DNA from: Periplaneta americana
Taxonomy: Eukaryota > Arthropoda > Insecta > Blattodea > Blattidae
Assembly (NCBI RefSeq): GCF_040183065.1
Contig: NC_091126.1
Location: 147,586,204-147,650,203, forward strand
Direction of reading: 5' to 3'
Length of the DNA stretch: 64,000 bases
A program made the translations under genes and the position numbers. Below, piece after piece: positions 1 to 11,000 of the stretch. The stretch's first letter is position 1; each line of letters begins with the position of its first letter. The notes beneath the pieces are model-generated. The model had not been told where the DNA came from. It saw nothing but the letters and a program-made list of their open reading frames with translations, and did no database searches.

Positions 1-1248
1 CTTTCTCTTTCTTGCAGTAAAAAAACAAGGAGATATACTGTTATAATTCTCAGAATCTTCCATTCTTAAACAAATTATGCCATCATATCGTAAGTTGAGG
101 TTGTTATGTATTGACTCGACATGGCACAAGTCTTAGCCTCTTACTCCTCAGCCGCCTGTTGCTACATACAAGAATGACAACAAAGCATTGTTCCTTCACC
201 TGAAAGCGGCAAAATATTTCAATGATATAAAATATAATTTCCTGTATAAACTCAATCTTAAAATAATTTTTTTTTTTCAGTTTATCTGCGTGAATTTCCT
301 TCAGCAATAATATGATGATATATTTATGTGAAATTTAAATTAATATTTTAATTTGAAGATAAATGTGTCTTCATAAAGAATTGTATAATCAAACACCACG
401 CCAATTCAAACTCGAAAATCACTCTGCAGGATACAAAGAAGTATGCGATTATTGTCAACGAAAAAGCAATGCAACCGAGGTCAGATATACAAAGCTAATA
501 AACTGTAGGTTTGGAGAGTAAAAACATCTGCCATTAATGTAATATTACTCAAGTGAATTCTGTTACTAGCTCAGCAAGTCTAAGTAATATTGGTCATTAT
601 TTGGAATCCTGTACAATCTCTAGAACATATAAGAAGGCACACTTTAAAAAGTTAAATTTAATTTCTTTCCTCTGACATTCAAATTACTCACTGCAATTTT
701 CTTTCAAGGTATTGAACACTTCAATTTTCTCTTAAACGAACAAGCATGGTGCATGATTACATTAAAGGTGAATGTGGTTGTCACACTGGCAAGTTCACAA
801 AATAGTCAGCCCCATACCTGAATATCAAACATTTCATGAAGAAAGTAGAGCAACTAAAAATACTGGAAAACAACAAATGAACTATCATTACAAGAACATA
901 ATATCTTCAGGATTTCTACCTTCATCTTATATATCAACGTAATTGCAATATAAAATTGTTAACAAGCCCAAAATGTTACGTGTAATGGTATTTGAATTTC
1001 TCATGATAAAGAATTATTCTATGTTTAAAATCTCTGTGTTCTATTTTGTTTTGCTTCTTCTCCTGCATAAAGAGAAAATAGTAATTTCGTCAAGGAACTT
1101 TTATTACCACAGCTGAAGGACAAAAGTTATCCGAGAACAATTTGTGACTAAATACTTTCTGATGTCTTATGAGTTTGCAAAACTGATTTCCTGTTGCCCT
1201 CTCTCATAGTTACCAGGGCCATGGTTACTGGCACATTACGAAAATGTC
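1..1248. other. No recognisable gene or repeat
   Basis: AT-rich sequence without a convincing ORF, RNA gene or repeat boundary. The short ORF here has no family signature. Confidence 0.4.
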
Positions 1249-1430
1249 ACCGCAGTCTAGTATATACAGTTACTAAGCTTGAGTTTATGAGGGTACCAGG
1301 AACAATAGACTGTGCAGGTACTATTTCGCATTGTCTGTAATGAGGCGATAGTAGCGATCCTAGTGGTTAGCAACTATCTATGGATGCATATTTACTACAT
1401 ATTGAGCTTCGTGACTGTATGTCACTGTAA
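1249..1430. mobile_element. MITE of the CCACAGTCTAG family (degraded copy)
   Basis: The ends CGCAGTCTAGTATATACAG and the inverse TGACTGTATGTCACTG match the intact copy at 27946-28130. The core GCGATAGTAGCGATCC is shared by all three copies in this window. No transposase is encoded. Confidence 0.7.
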
Positions 1431-2007
1431 CCTACTGAATTCATCCAAGGAATATTACAAAACATGTTTCAATGCATAACAAAATTTATCTTGTGATGAA
1501 TCATGTACTGATATGAAATATGTCCTGTAGCAGTGAATATGCACAATTCTACAAAATTCAGACAGAATTCCTCACACTTACATACTTCTGTTTACAAGAA
1601 AATCAACATGTCCTGTGAACATTAATCATAATTTATACCATATTTGCTATTTCAATATTACATATCTTTGAAACAAAATTCAATTATTCTCATAAATGAG
1701 CAATTACACACGAACTATTTTCTCAACACATGAATGTAACAGAACTAAGGGATGAATTAACAAACATATAACAAAACTCAATTGTTAGTTGTAGTATACA
1801 GTTGTATGAAATTTCAATATACCTACACTAAAAGTGTAATTTAATGCCCAAATAATTTTGGTGGAGTAAGAAGAGAGAATGAGAAAATGCGAAAAGGATA
1901 GTAGCTGGGAGAAAGAAAGAAGGAAATCATAAACACAAAAAATATATTTCTTGTTAAACTGGAGACGTATTAATAAGGATTCACACTTCTTTAATGCAAG
2001 GAGACTG

Positions 2008-2290
2008 CCCACCACTGTGGATTAACAGCATGTTTGACTGAAATGAGCGGGCCCGGTTTCAAATCCTGGTTGGGATAAGTTACCTGGTTGAGGTTTTTCC
2101 GAGGTTTTCCTTCAACTAACTGAAGCAGAATTGCTGAGTAACTTTCGGCATTGGATTTCAGATTAATTTCGCCATCACAATTACACTTCCCCTCTTTCGT
2201 CATCATCTCCGTTTCTTTCCTAGGTTTCAGGTTTGCTCTGATGTAGAGTCATCTGCGGGCTATCACCAAACTCGGACCCTGTGGATATGT
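2008..2290 (+). repeat. tRNA-derived SINE, family A
   Basis: An A-box-like start (CACTGTGGATTAACAG) and B-box-like GGTTTCAAATCC are followed by the shared body AAGTTACCTGGTTGAGG. Other copies lie at 24526-24782, 33548-33760 and 43267-43450. The tail after about 2210 differs from those copies. Confidence 0.7.
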
Positions 2291-2887
2291 GGTCATTCGT
2301 TGTTGGTGGTAGTGCTATACACCAAGGGCTCTCCACTGGGCTCATGGTAACTTTTGGGACTGCAGTGAGGACTAGGTGGAATGCTAAAAGGGATCATGTA
2401 GGCCAGTGATGCGATGCTTATTAGTAGTTCCAAGTGCAAGTTTTTTTTTTTAGCTCTCTCTAAAGGCGCTGCGCTTTTCTGTCCAAGGTATATTGCTAAT
2501 ACAGCAGTAAGAAAGGCAGGGACGTCCAAACTTTCTACTATAATGGGCCAATAATTACTCTAATGATTGACCTTGGGCTGCAATAGTGTACTTAATATTT
2601 AAAAACCGTACGTGTAATTTTTTGTTAATATTACGATGAGACTGTAATTTAATTACCGATAATTAATTTTATAAAATTTGGATTACTTAATTTTTTAAAA
2701 TACTTAAATATAAGGGCAAGCATTATTACCTAATGAAAAGTGTGGAACTGGTGTTTTGAAGACAATAAATTGTCAATATCCAGTCTCTGCTCTGTGGATC
2801 TCAGAAGTAACACGTCCTGGAGATGCTCGTCATTTAAGCTTGATCTTAATCTTGATTTCTGAATTTTCACTTTCGAAAAATGTTGGT

Positions 2888-3140
2888 TCACATATGTATG
2901 TTGAAGAAAACATGGAGATCAAACGCTGAGCTTGGTTTTTCACGTTCGTTTCCCTTGAATTTATCAAAATCATGAAAGTGTTTTGTCTGGTAATGTCTTT
3001 TAATATTATATTCCTTCATTACAGCTATGACATCATTGCAAATAACACAAATCACTTTGTTCCCACGCTCTTTCACAAAATAATTACCGAGCCAAGATCC
3101 ATTTCACTTTCTACACTCACTATTGACTTTGGTCATTTCG
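2888..3140 (-). pseudogene. hAT-type transposase N-terminal zinc-finger fragment
   Basis: The minus strand encodes VICVICNDVIAVMKEYN, then IKRHYQTKH. This is the C-x2-C...H-x4-H finger found at the start of hAT transposases and of genes derived from them such as GTF2IRD2 and ZBED types. Weaker in-frame similarity (KVNSECRK) extends upstream to about 3140 but contains a stop. No catalytic domain follows, so this is a remnant. Confidence 0.6.
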
Positions 3141-3542
3141 AAAACATTTTGCACTTAAGTAAACCTGACACCACACTACCGCACAGTGGAACACTGATGA
3201 AGAATTAAGAATGACAATGAACGTTATAGAGTTAGTGGATAACGAAATGTAAGGGATGAATGACCTACCCTGTGGCAACTGAACGGCCTGCCTTGGGATA
3301 GGGGTGGCCATGCAACGTCTGCTAATCTCCAAACTCCAGTCACAGGGTAGCATTAGATAAGTTTCCGGTATATAGCTTACTCAATGAAGAGAATGTGATA
3401 GTCTTCACTTTCCAGGAAGTAACAGTTACAGCCTTCAAACTTTCGAGTCATTCTCAAAACACATTATGCTGCTGAAAATTGAACTTTATAAAGTTACTTA
3501 AAATTAACGAAATAATATTCAGATCATGGCGGACCACTGAAA

Positions 3543-3900
3543 CGATCACAGTGGGCCGTAGTTTGGAAGGCCCTAGTCTAAGGCATCATGTCTAAGACTA
3601 GTGTTACAGAATACATGTTGGTTCGAGTCCTCATGGAGAAAGAAATCATCTTATGAAATTTCGGCCAGTGTATGGAACCGATGCCCATCCAGCATTGTGA
3701 TGCATTTGGGCAGCTATAATAATTAGCGAAATCTGCTTATGACAACCATCTGGAGGGGACAATCATGCTAACCTCCATTCTGGTTCGATGATTGTTCGTC
3801 TCTGAGGAAGCATGTATGTAACGTGAGGCAAGCAGTCAGGCTGGTTGGCCTGGCTCTTAATGGGCCATTGCACCACGGATTTATTTTATTTTATTTTATA
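3543..3900 (+). repeat. tRNA-derived SINE with TTTTA tail
   Basis: The head carries an A-box-like segment (TAGTCTAAGGCATCATG) and a B-box (GGTTCGAGTCC). A long body contains ATGAAATTTCGGCCAGTG and CATTCTGGTTCGATGATTG. It ends in GCACCACGG and a short TTTTA repeat. The head differs from SINE families A and B. Confidence 0.7.
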
Positions 3901-5180
3901 TGTGTGAATGGCAGGTCTACATTTACATTTCTTTTTACTTCATGGCTGAAATATTTATGCCAAATTCGAAGCAACTGTTCCAGGAGAACACAGATGAATC
4001 AAAAATAGTACCCAATCAGCAAGAATTATTATAGCAAGCTTATTTCTTTTACAGCTCTCCTTACAAGGCCAAGACATGTCTAAGCATATACACATTCATT
4101 TCCATTAACAAACTGGCAAGGGATAAAAAATTAATCCAGTCACTTCAATAAATATTAATTTATGATTTTGAAAAAAGAAAGCAAAAAAGTTTTTAGTTAG
4201 GGAAAAATTGAGGGATGGGTTAGGGGAGAGAGGAGGAAGGGGAGGGTCAGCTGAGAAAGAGAGCGAGAGCGAGAGTGAGAGAGAGAGAGACAAAAGAAAA
4301 ACGTAAATGGGAGACAGATGAGAGAAGAAACACAACTGTGTCTGTGTTTACTATGGAGCTACAGGGAATGTTGCAATGGGAGTCTCCAATTTAAAACTCA
4401 AATTAAAATTGTGGTTAAACCACGCACTTGAAACAACAAATGAAAGCATCAAGGTTATTATATCAGCAGTGAGATATAAAATCACAATATTCTCAATGCT
4501 ACGAATGTACGTACAGTTGAATCCCTAATATCCGGCACCCAAATAACAGGCAATTTCAAAACAACGTCACTTTTGAATAAGAAAAAAAAAAAGTACGAGG
4601 AAAATTTAACAAACAAGTTACAAATTGAAATAGCAACCTACAATTTTTAATGAGGCACATAAAGTTATCAGATCACCATTAGATGACAGTATTATTGATG
4701 TGCACACAAACGAAACAAAGAAACATTAAACTAGATTGCTAACTTCACATCCAGAAGTGAGGCTTGAAGCCATCATTTTTAAGCAGACAAGAACCTGTGT
4801 TGGCTCCACAGATTTCTGTTATATGTTATATAGATGTGCAACATACATCCTGAGCATGACGTTATCACAAAATGCCGATGTTATGTGCTACTTGTGGGTG
4901 CACAAGCAGCTATTATGTGGGAAATACGTACTTTCTTGTCCGCTCAACAAATGACACAACAGCTAATTCACGGCCTTAGTTCTTAAAGCTTTCGAGATAG
5001 CAAGTTAGCACTCTTGGTTGGTTTGGAAATAGCAGTAGCAAGATGACTGCACATTTACACGAGTGTATCAATATGTTTTACATAACCTACAAAATTATTT
5101 TGCAATTAACAGAAAAAAATCAGTTATTCGGCACTGCTGCCAGATACGAGGAATTCTACTGTGTATACTTGGGAATCAGT

Positions 5181-5183
<3 letters not shown>
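3901..5183. other. Intergenic sequence with a purine-rich stretch
   Basis: Nothing gene-like is visible. Positions 4190-4300 are rich in GA on the plus strand (GAGAGAGAG runs), which produces a spurious Leu/Ser-rich ORF on the other strand. Confidence 0.4.

Positions 5184-5252
<69 letters not shown>
5184..5252. repeat. (TA)n microsatellite
   Basis: About 69 bp of uninterrupted TA. It abuts the left end of the transposon starting at 5253, whose target site is TA, so the element may have landed in the array or the duplicated TA may have expanded. Confidence 0.95.
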
Positions 5253-5255
<3 letters not shown>

Positions 5256-5454
5256 GGTTATTGAATACGATGTTAGGGATTTGATACTGGAATAAATGTC
5301 AAAATAATGAAGCATTTTTTTTTTTATTTTAAAATGTGTAGAAAATCCCAATAGATTTCTTTTTGATAACACAGTTAGTCTCAATTTCAGCATCATTCAT
5401 AGCTCTGCGACATCAAGGAGATACCAGTATTCTATTTTCCTCCAAGTACACAGA

Positions 5455-5457
<3 letters not shown>

Positions 5458-5490
<33 letters not shown>
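5458..5490. repeat. (TCA)n microsatellite
   Basis: Eleven or so TCA units (33 bp) with few interruptions, lying inside the old transposon. Confidence 0.85.
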
Positions 5491-5667
5491 CAATGCTTGC
5501 TAAAGCATTGGTAATTCTCTATTTAAAATGTTCCAGGTTTCAGGTACAATTTCACATAATCATGGATGTCAATGGTAATGTACAAACTCACATTCACTTT
5601 CGGACTAACATGAGCATACTAATGAATCTTGTGGCTGCTTTATGCCCCACATTTTACAACTGTAATA

Positions 5668-6986
5668 CGAGGACTATTCATAAAGTAATTTCCGTTTATT
5701 TTTTTACAAACCTGTGAATGATGTTGCAGAATTGGGAACAATATGTTTGAAAGCATACACTCTAGTTTATTTTTCCACATAGTTTCCAGTCACACAGACA
5801 CACTTGTCGTAGCGTTTGGCGAGCTTTGAAATTCCGCAATCGTAGAATTCGGCCGCCTGCAACTGAAGCCAACCTGTGTACGACGCTGGTTTTCAACTCT
5901 TCGTCATCGTCGAAGCGCTTCGAACCAAGCCACAGTCTTCATGTGCATGAAGAGATGGTAATCACTAGGCGTCAAATCTGAGCTATAGGGAGGGTGATCC
6001 AATACTTTCCAGTTGAACTCTTGCAGTTTGGTCGCAGTACGACGCGCTGTATGTGACCGGGCGTTGCAATGCAGGAAAATCACCCCAGAGCTCAACATGC
6101 CACGACATTTGTTTTGAATGGCCCTTTTCAAGTTTGTTAGTGTGTTACAGTAACGCTCAGGGTTAATTATACCATTCCTCTCCAAGAACTCCACTAGCAA
6201 AATTCCTTTTTTGTCCCAGAAGACAGTTGCCATGAGTTTCCTCGTGGAAAGTGTTTGACGACACTTTGTGGTTTTTTTCGGGGAGTGAGTATGGCCCCAC
6301 TGCATTGATTGAAACTTTGTTTCTGCATTCACATACCCCATCCAAGTCTCATCTCCTGTCACAATCTGATCGAGAAAAGCATTGCCTTCTCTTTCGTAAC
6401 GCTCAAGAAAGGACAGTGCTGTTCCCATCCGCTGAGCCTTTTGTTCCTCAGAAAGGAGTTTAGGCACCCATCTGGCAGGAAGTTTCTGGTAGCCCGAACC
6501 TTCGGTAATCACTTTGTACAGAAGAGTACGACTAATCTGTAGAAAATCCTCACTAAGCTCTAACCCTTTCGTCAACCAAACGAATCAGATCTGCATTCAT
6601 GATACTCGGTCGACCACTTCTCTCTTCATCATGAACATTGGTTCGCCCATTTTTTAACATACGGCACCACTGTCTTACACCACCTTCACTCATTACGTCT
6701 GGCCCATAAACTTCACAAAGTTGGCGATGGATTTCACTAGTTTTATAGTTTTTGGCCACAAGAAATAGGCCATTATTACAGAACGTACCTCACACCTGGC
6801 GGGACTTGCGATTGCAGCACACATTTTGACAGCACGTGGCTCAGAGAGGAACAAAGACACGACCTTGACTATACCGCTGCTCGATGCGTACTTCTTCAAG
6901 GTACACTCCACTGCAAGAGCGGCGCCACTGTCTCTGTTGTTACGCACGCTATATGAAAACGTAAGTTACTTTATGAATAGCCCTTG
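5668..6986 (-). mobile_element. mariner transposon
   Basis: The element is 1319 bp, the normal size for mariner, with TA on both sides. Its ends are CGAGGACTATTCATAAAG and the inverse CAAGGGCTATTCATAAAG. It contains a transposase pseudogene on the minus strand. A fragment of the same end occurs at 45053-45110. Confidence 0.88.
5904..6759 (-). pseudogene. mariner transposase, frameshifted
   Basis: Two overlapping frames make up one transposase. The first, from 6759, holds the helix-turn-helix N-terminus (SEGGVRQWCRMLKNGRTNV and SGRPSI). The second, to 5904, holds VTGDETWMGYVNAETK (first catalytic Asp), ILLVEFLERNGIIN, and HPPYSSDLTPSDYHLFMHMK with the late catalytic Asp in PSDYHLF. The expected second Asp motif reads FLHCNARSHTA, with Asn where family members usually have Asp. 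The frame shift near 6560-6575 and that replacement make it inactive. It would have cut and pasted DNA at TA sites. Confidence 0.85.
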
Positions 6987-7071
6987 TAATTAACACAGCC
7001 ATTGTTGTGGAATGTAACTCTGTCAGTGAAAATTAAATGATTGAGTAGTTAGTAACAATTAAATTATTTCA

Positions 7072-7300
7072 ATATTATCCTCCCATCTACGTCTCGACCT
7101 CCCCAAAAGATCTTTTCCCCTCAGATCTTCCAACTAACATTCTATACGCATTTCTGGATTCACCCATACATGCTACATGCCCTGCCCATCTCAAACGTCT
7201 CGATTTAATGTTCCTAATTATGTCAGGTGAAGAATACAATGCGTGCACTTCTGGGTTGTGTAACTTTCTTCATTCTTCTGCTTTCTATGGCATGTGCTTT
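7072..7300 (-). mobile_element. non-LTR retrotransposon fragment (C-terminal coding end)
   Basis: On the minus strand this reads as the end of a LINE ORF: an R-x-x-W-A-G-H-V-A-R-M-G type block followed by a G-R-P/S-E-G-K-R block. The same family supplies the pieces at 27556-27712, 47787-47870 and the window's last bases. Each piece covers a different part of the ORF, and the adjoining ends match in sequence. Confidence 0.6.
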
Positions 7301-7676
7301 GCAAATTCGACAAGTTTCATCTTTCAACCGAATTTTGTACCTGTGCAATCAGTACAATCACACGTCTTCTCTGGCCCTAATCTCACACTCATCGATTTTT
7401 TCATGTGGGGATATACAATAGAGAATGTTTACGAGAAGAAAATCTGTTACCTGCACAACCTCAAAGACAGATCAGCAACATAACAGCAACTGTTAAAGCC
7501 TGACATGATTGAATATTTTTGGAGGGAAAGAGAATATTGCCTGAATATCTGTAGAATTATAAATAGTGCTCACAAGACTTACTAAGGTAGGACACAAAAC
7601 ATTGATTTTTAACAGAAAATCAATTATTTTGTTAGTTAATTAAGTAAAATGCCAAACATCTTATTCAATGACCCAG

Positions 7677-8011
7677 TATTTTGCAAATCTCTGCTACACG
7701 ACAATTTGTTCCTGAGCTCTAAAAAGTTGTGACAAGGCACAGCTAGTAAGATTATTTGGTCTATCAGTGTTCAACCGTGACATGTACATGAAACTCGAAA
7801 CTGGTTGCATAAATTCATTAAAATGGTTGAATTAAGTGCCCTTATATTTCACTGATATAGTTCATGGCTAAAACATATTCAAAACAAGTCAAATCATTAG
7901 CACTTCAATAGTTGAATTTTCAGTCCCAATATTGCACAGGGCATTGAGTGCTCGAAGTGTAAAAATATATAAATGCCATATTTACAGAAATGATCCTTCC
8001 ACTAACGTGTG
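7677..8011 (-). other. Presumed Hr78 3' untranslated region
   Basis: Sequence immediately after the inferred stop and before an old transposon end at 7676. It is AT-rich. I did not find a convincing AATAAA on the minus strand, so the transcript end is unknown. Confidence 0.25.
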
Positions 8012-8085
8012 CTAACATGTTTCTTCTTCATTTTCTTCCATTTTGAACATTCTCTTACCATGACCTTCTGTACTATTTTCACTAC
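8012..8085 (-). CDS. Hr78: Hr78 putative last coding exon (acidic tail and stop)
   Basis: Acceptor TTTTTAATTACAG is followed by GT, which completes the Gly codon left open by exon 8. It then reads [11 protein letters not shown], an acidic run, and TAG at 8014-8012. Only phase fit, a good acceptor and a stop support it; the residues are not conserved enough to prove homology. Vertebrate relatives also end with a short variable tail. An RNA read spanning 10246 to 8085 would decide it. Confidence 0.55.
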
Positions 8086-11000
8086 CTGTAATTAAAAAGA
8101 ATTGCAGTGAGCATATCACACAAAGTTTACTAAAAAAAAAAAACGCTTTTTATAAGATACTTCATTCTTGGCATGGTATATGTTAACCAATACACTACTG
8201 GGTGTTCATTTCAAAGTGTGTCATGACGTCACTCTTGTGAATCAGCGATTTGAAGAGAGTTCCAGCTTTTATGTCAGAGAAGTTGCCTATTATTCAAGGG
8301 GTTCAATCTGAACATGAGAACATGTACGGTATAACTTGAATGTTGTAGCAACAGATGGCGGTCTGTAAAGTCTGTGTGCTATCATAACCTCTTTCGACCT
8401 GTTTTACGCGGCCAAGTCGTATGCAAGGTATTTGTTATCATCGCTTGCGTACCGCAACATTCCACAACAAAAAATCAAATGTTCCGTGTCCATGTTGACC
8501 ATCCAAGTTAATGTCAACAAATACGTAAGTAATCGTCTTAACCCTCTCGCCATATCCCAACAGTAAGAAAAAAACTCACCTCAGTACGTGTTTCCAAACA
8601 GTTCACATTCCTGCCACTACCAGGGTTACCATACGTATTGGTACATACTCTTCAGAATGAATGCCGTACTTGCTAGGCAACTTCTCTGGCACATAGGTAA
8701 TATGCCTTTGCGGAAGTGTAGGAAGATTGAATTCTCTAGGCTCATCGGCTAGCCACATGACGGCATACGGCGAGCCATGACACACTTTGAACTGAACATG
8801 CAGTATATCCACAGAGATACTGCAGGGCCGTGAATATTATAGCACCAGCTAGAAGATTATCATTTGTCCTACTTCAAGTTGCAAGCATACTCGTGAACTG
8901 TACATGGATGATAAAATGCCTGATTTCAGAATTTTTATTGAAACATTGGCAATTATATGTTTCATAAAATTATTCCACATTAAACAGAGGATCGAAAACT
9001 TAGTTTCCTATTGTATTACGAATTCTTTCATTTGAAAAATCCATCGCTACAGACTGTTCAAAGAATTTTATTTGTATTCAGTACTTCTAAGAAGAATTTG
9101 AACACAAACTAGAACAGATAGATGGAGAAATTCTAAGCAGCAGAAAGTCATGAGAAGAAATTCGATGCAAGGCAAATACAACATGTAAGCCAAGGACGGG
9201 GAACTCATATTGTAAACAGAGCAGCAAGCATGAATACCTACATACAACAGCAACTAAGGTAGAGGAGAAGCTAAGCCCTCTGAGAGAGGCTGTTCCCTAC
9301 TGCTGGTATACAGTAGTGGCAAAAAAAACTGGACCGATAGAATAATCAAAGTCCCTGAAATGAGCCACTGCGCATTCACCAGACAGCGAGTAATCTTTGA
9401 AACTGTTGTAGTTTCGACTGCTGACATAGCCCATTTCGAAAGCCATTAGAAAATAAGCTGGTAAAATTCATGTTCTGGGAATAATAAGTTAATTAAGTAG
9501 TAAAATATCGCTGCAATCGAAAAGTATTGGGAATAAATTTGAATAAGGAACAAAAAAAAAAAAAAAGTTTCCTTCCCAGGCAGGATTCGAACCACGAAAG
9601 TCTTAGTTACCAGTCTATTGTGCTGTCACTGTGAACAAGCTCTGATATCAGCTACAAGGGTCAGTCCGGTTTTTTTTTCTGGCCACTACTATACACAAAT
9701 GCAACACAATTTCATTACTGCAAAATTATTAATGTAAATTACACCTCTAAACAACTTTTAACTAATTGATTAACTAGTGGACTTACTCGTGTTAATTATA
9801 TAAGATTTGTCCAGCTTACAGCTGTTTCAGTGCTTCACGCACCATCCCAGCACTGAAACAGCTGTAAGCCGGACAAATCTTACATAATTAACACGAGTAA
9901 GTCCACTAGTTAATCAATTATATTCAAGTGTTAAAAGTAGTGTACGCAAGATTCAAAATGGATTATCAAAACTTTTAACTATTACTCAGATAATTCAAGC
10001 AGCAGCCTGAGTATAATTCTTTCAAACTTTCGTAGTAACTTTCTCAAGCATACGGGAATTCCAACTATCCAAGAGTTTGTCAAATAAATTGCACAGAATT
10101 TGGGAGGCTGTTTTAATTACTAGGGATTAGGCCAACCTGAAATTTTATTCTATGCAATTTGAATGTAGCAGAGATGGCTTAAACTCAAACCTAGAATTTG
10201 TGAATAGACCTAATTAAACAAATCATGAAAACCATCTACACTTACCTAACTGACTACTGTATTCTCCTGTCCCCATTCTGAGAATATATGGTATCACACT
10301 ATCTATTTGCACATTTCCTATCAAGCCAGCAAAGAACAGTTCTTCCATCACTTGTGGCTGAAGAGCCCTTAACGGAGGAAGCCGAAGGAGAAGACGAGGA
10401 AATCTGTCCCTATCTTCTGGGAAAGTTTGATTAACGTAACTTCGCAGTTCCTGGAATGCCTTCTCCTGAAACTTCTCCACCTGCCTCCTGGCCGAGAGTC
10501 CGGGGTGATCTGCAACATCAAAATCACGAGATTCAAATCAGTCTCCATTTTATCGTTGCAGTAACAGGGATCAGACAAAAGTGAACTGAATATAAAGGTC
10601 GCAAGATTGAAATCTTACCAAAAATATTAACTGTTGTAAGGATCACCTTACAACACCACTGTAAATATACAACAGCTGAAATTTTAGACTGACATATGAA
10701 CCTTGACATGTAATTGATATGGAATTGTAAGACAGACTTTTCGAAATTTTGAGTGTAAAGTATTCTTTCAAATTATCCAAGTTTGAAAAATAGCAAGTTA
10801 ATAGAAAATTATATTTCGGAATATGCATTAGGTCTTTCTCTTGTTAAATATTACTGTACCTGGTTAACATGTTTCGGTCTGCTATTGACCTTCTTCAGAA
10901 CTGGTTATTGCTGGTCTTGGCGCCTTTTTGTTTTGTTTCCTGTGGGGGTGTGTTTGTGTAGTGTAATGTGGAGTCAAAGAGTGTGTGTGTTCTGAAATTG

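Larger units (their letters stand above)
5253..7676. mobile_element. Old mariner/Tc-type transposon, interrupted by a younger mariner
   Basis: The left end CAGGGTTATTGAATACGAT and the inverse of the right end CTGGGTCATTGAATAAGAT form terminal inverted repeats, each next to TA. Near the right end, 7380-7560 on the plus strand encodes a degraded transposase C-terminus, LIDFFMWGYTIENVYEKK then, after a stop, CLNICRIINSAHKTY. The family pattern is D-F-F-x-W-G-Y. A complete mariner (5668-6986) and a LINE 3' fragment (7072-7300) lie inside it. Confidence 0.6.

Noticed and set aside
5043..5396. ORFs with Ile-Tyr repeats on both strands
   Set aside because: They are read from the (TA)n microsatellite.
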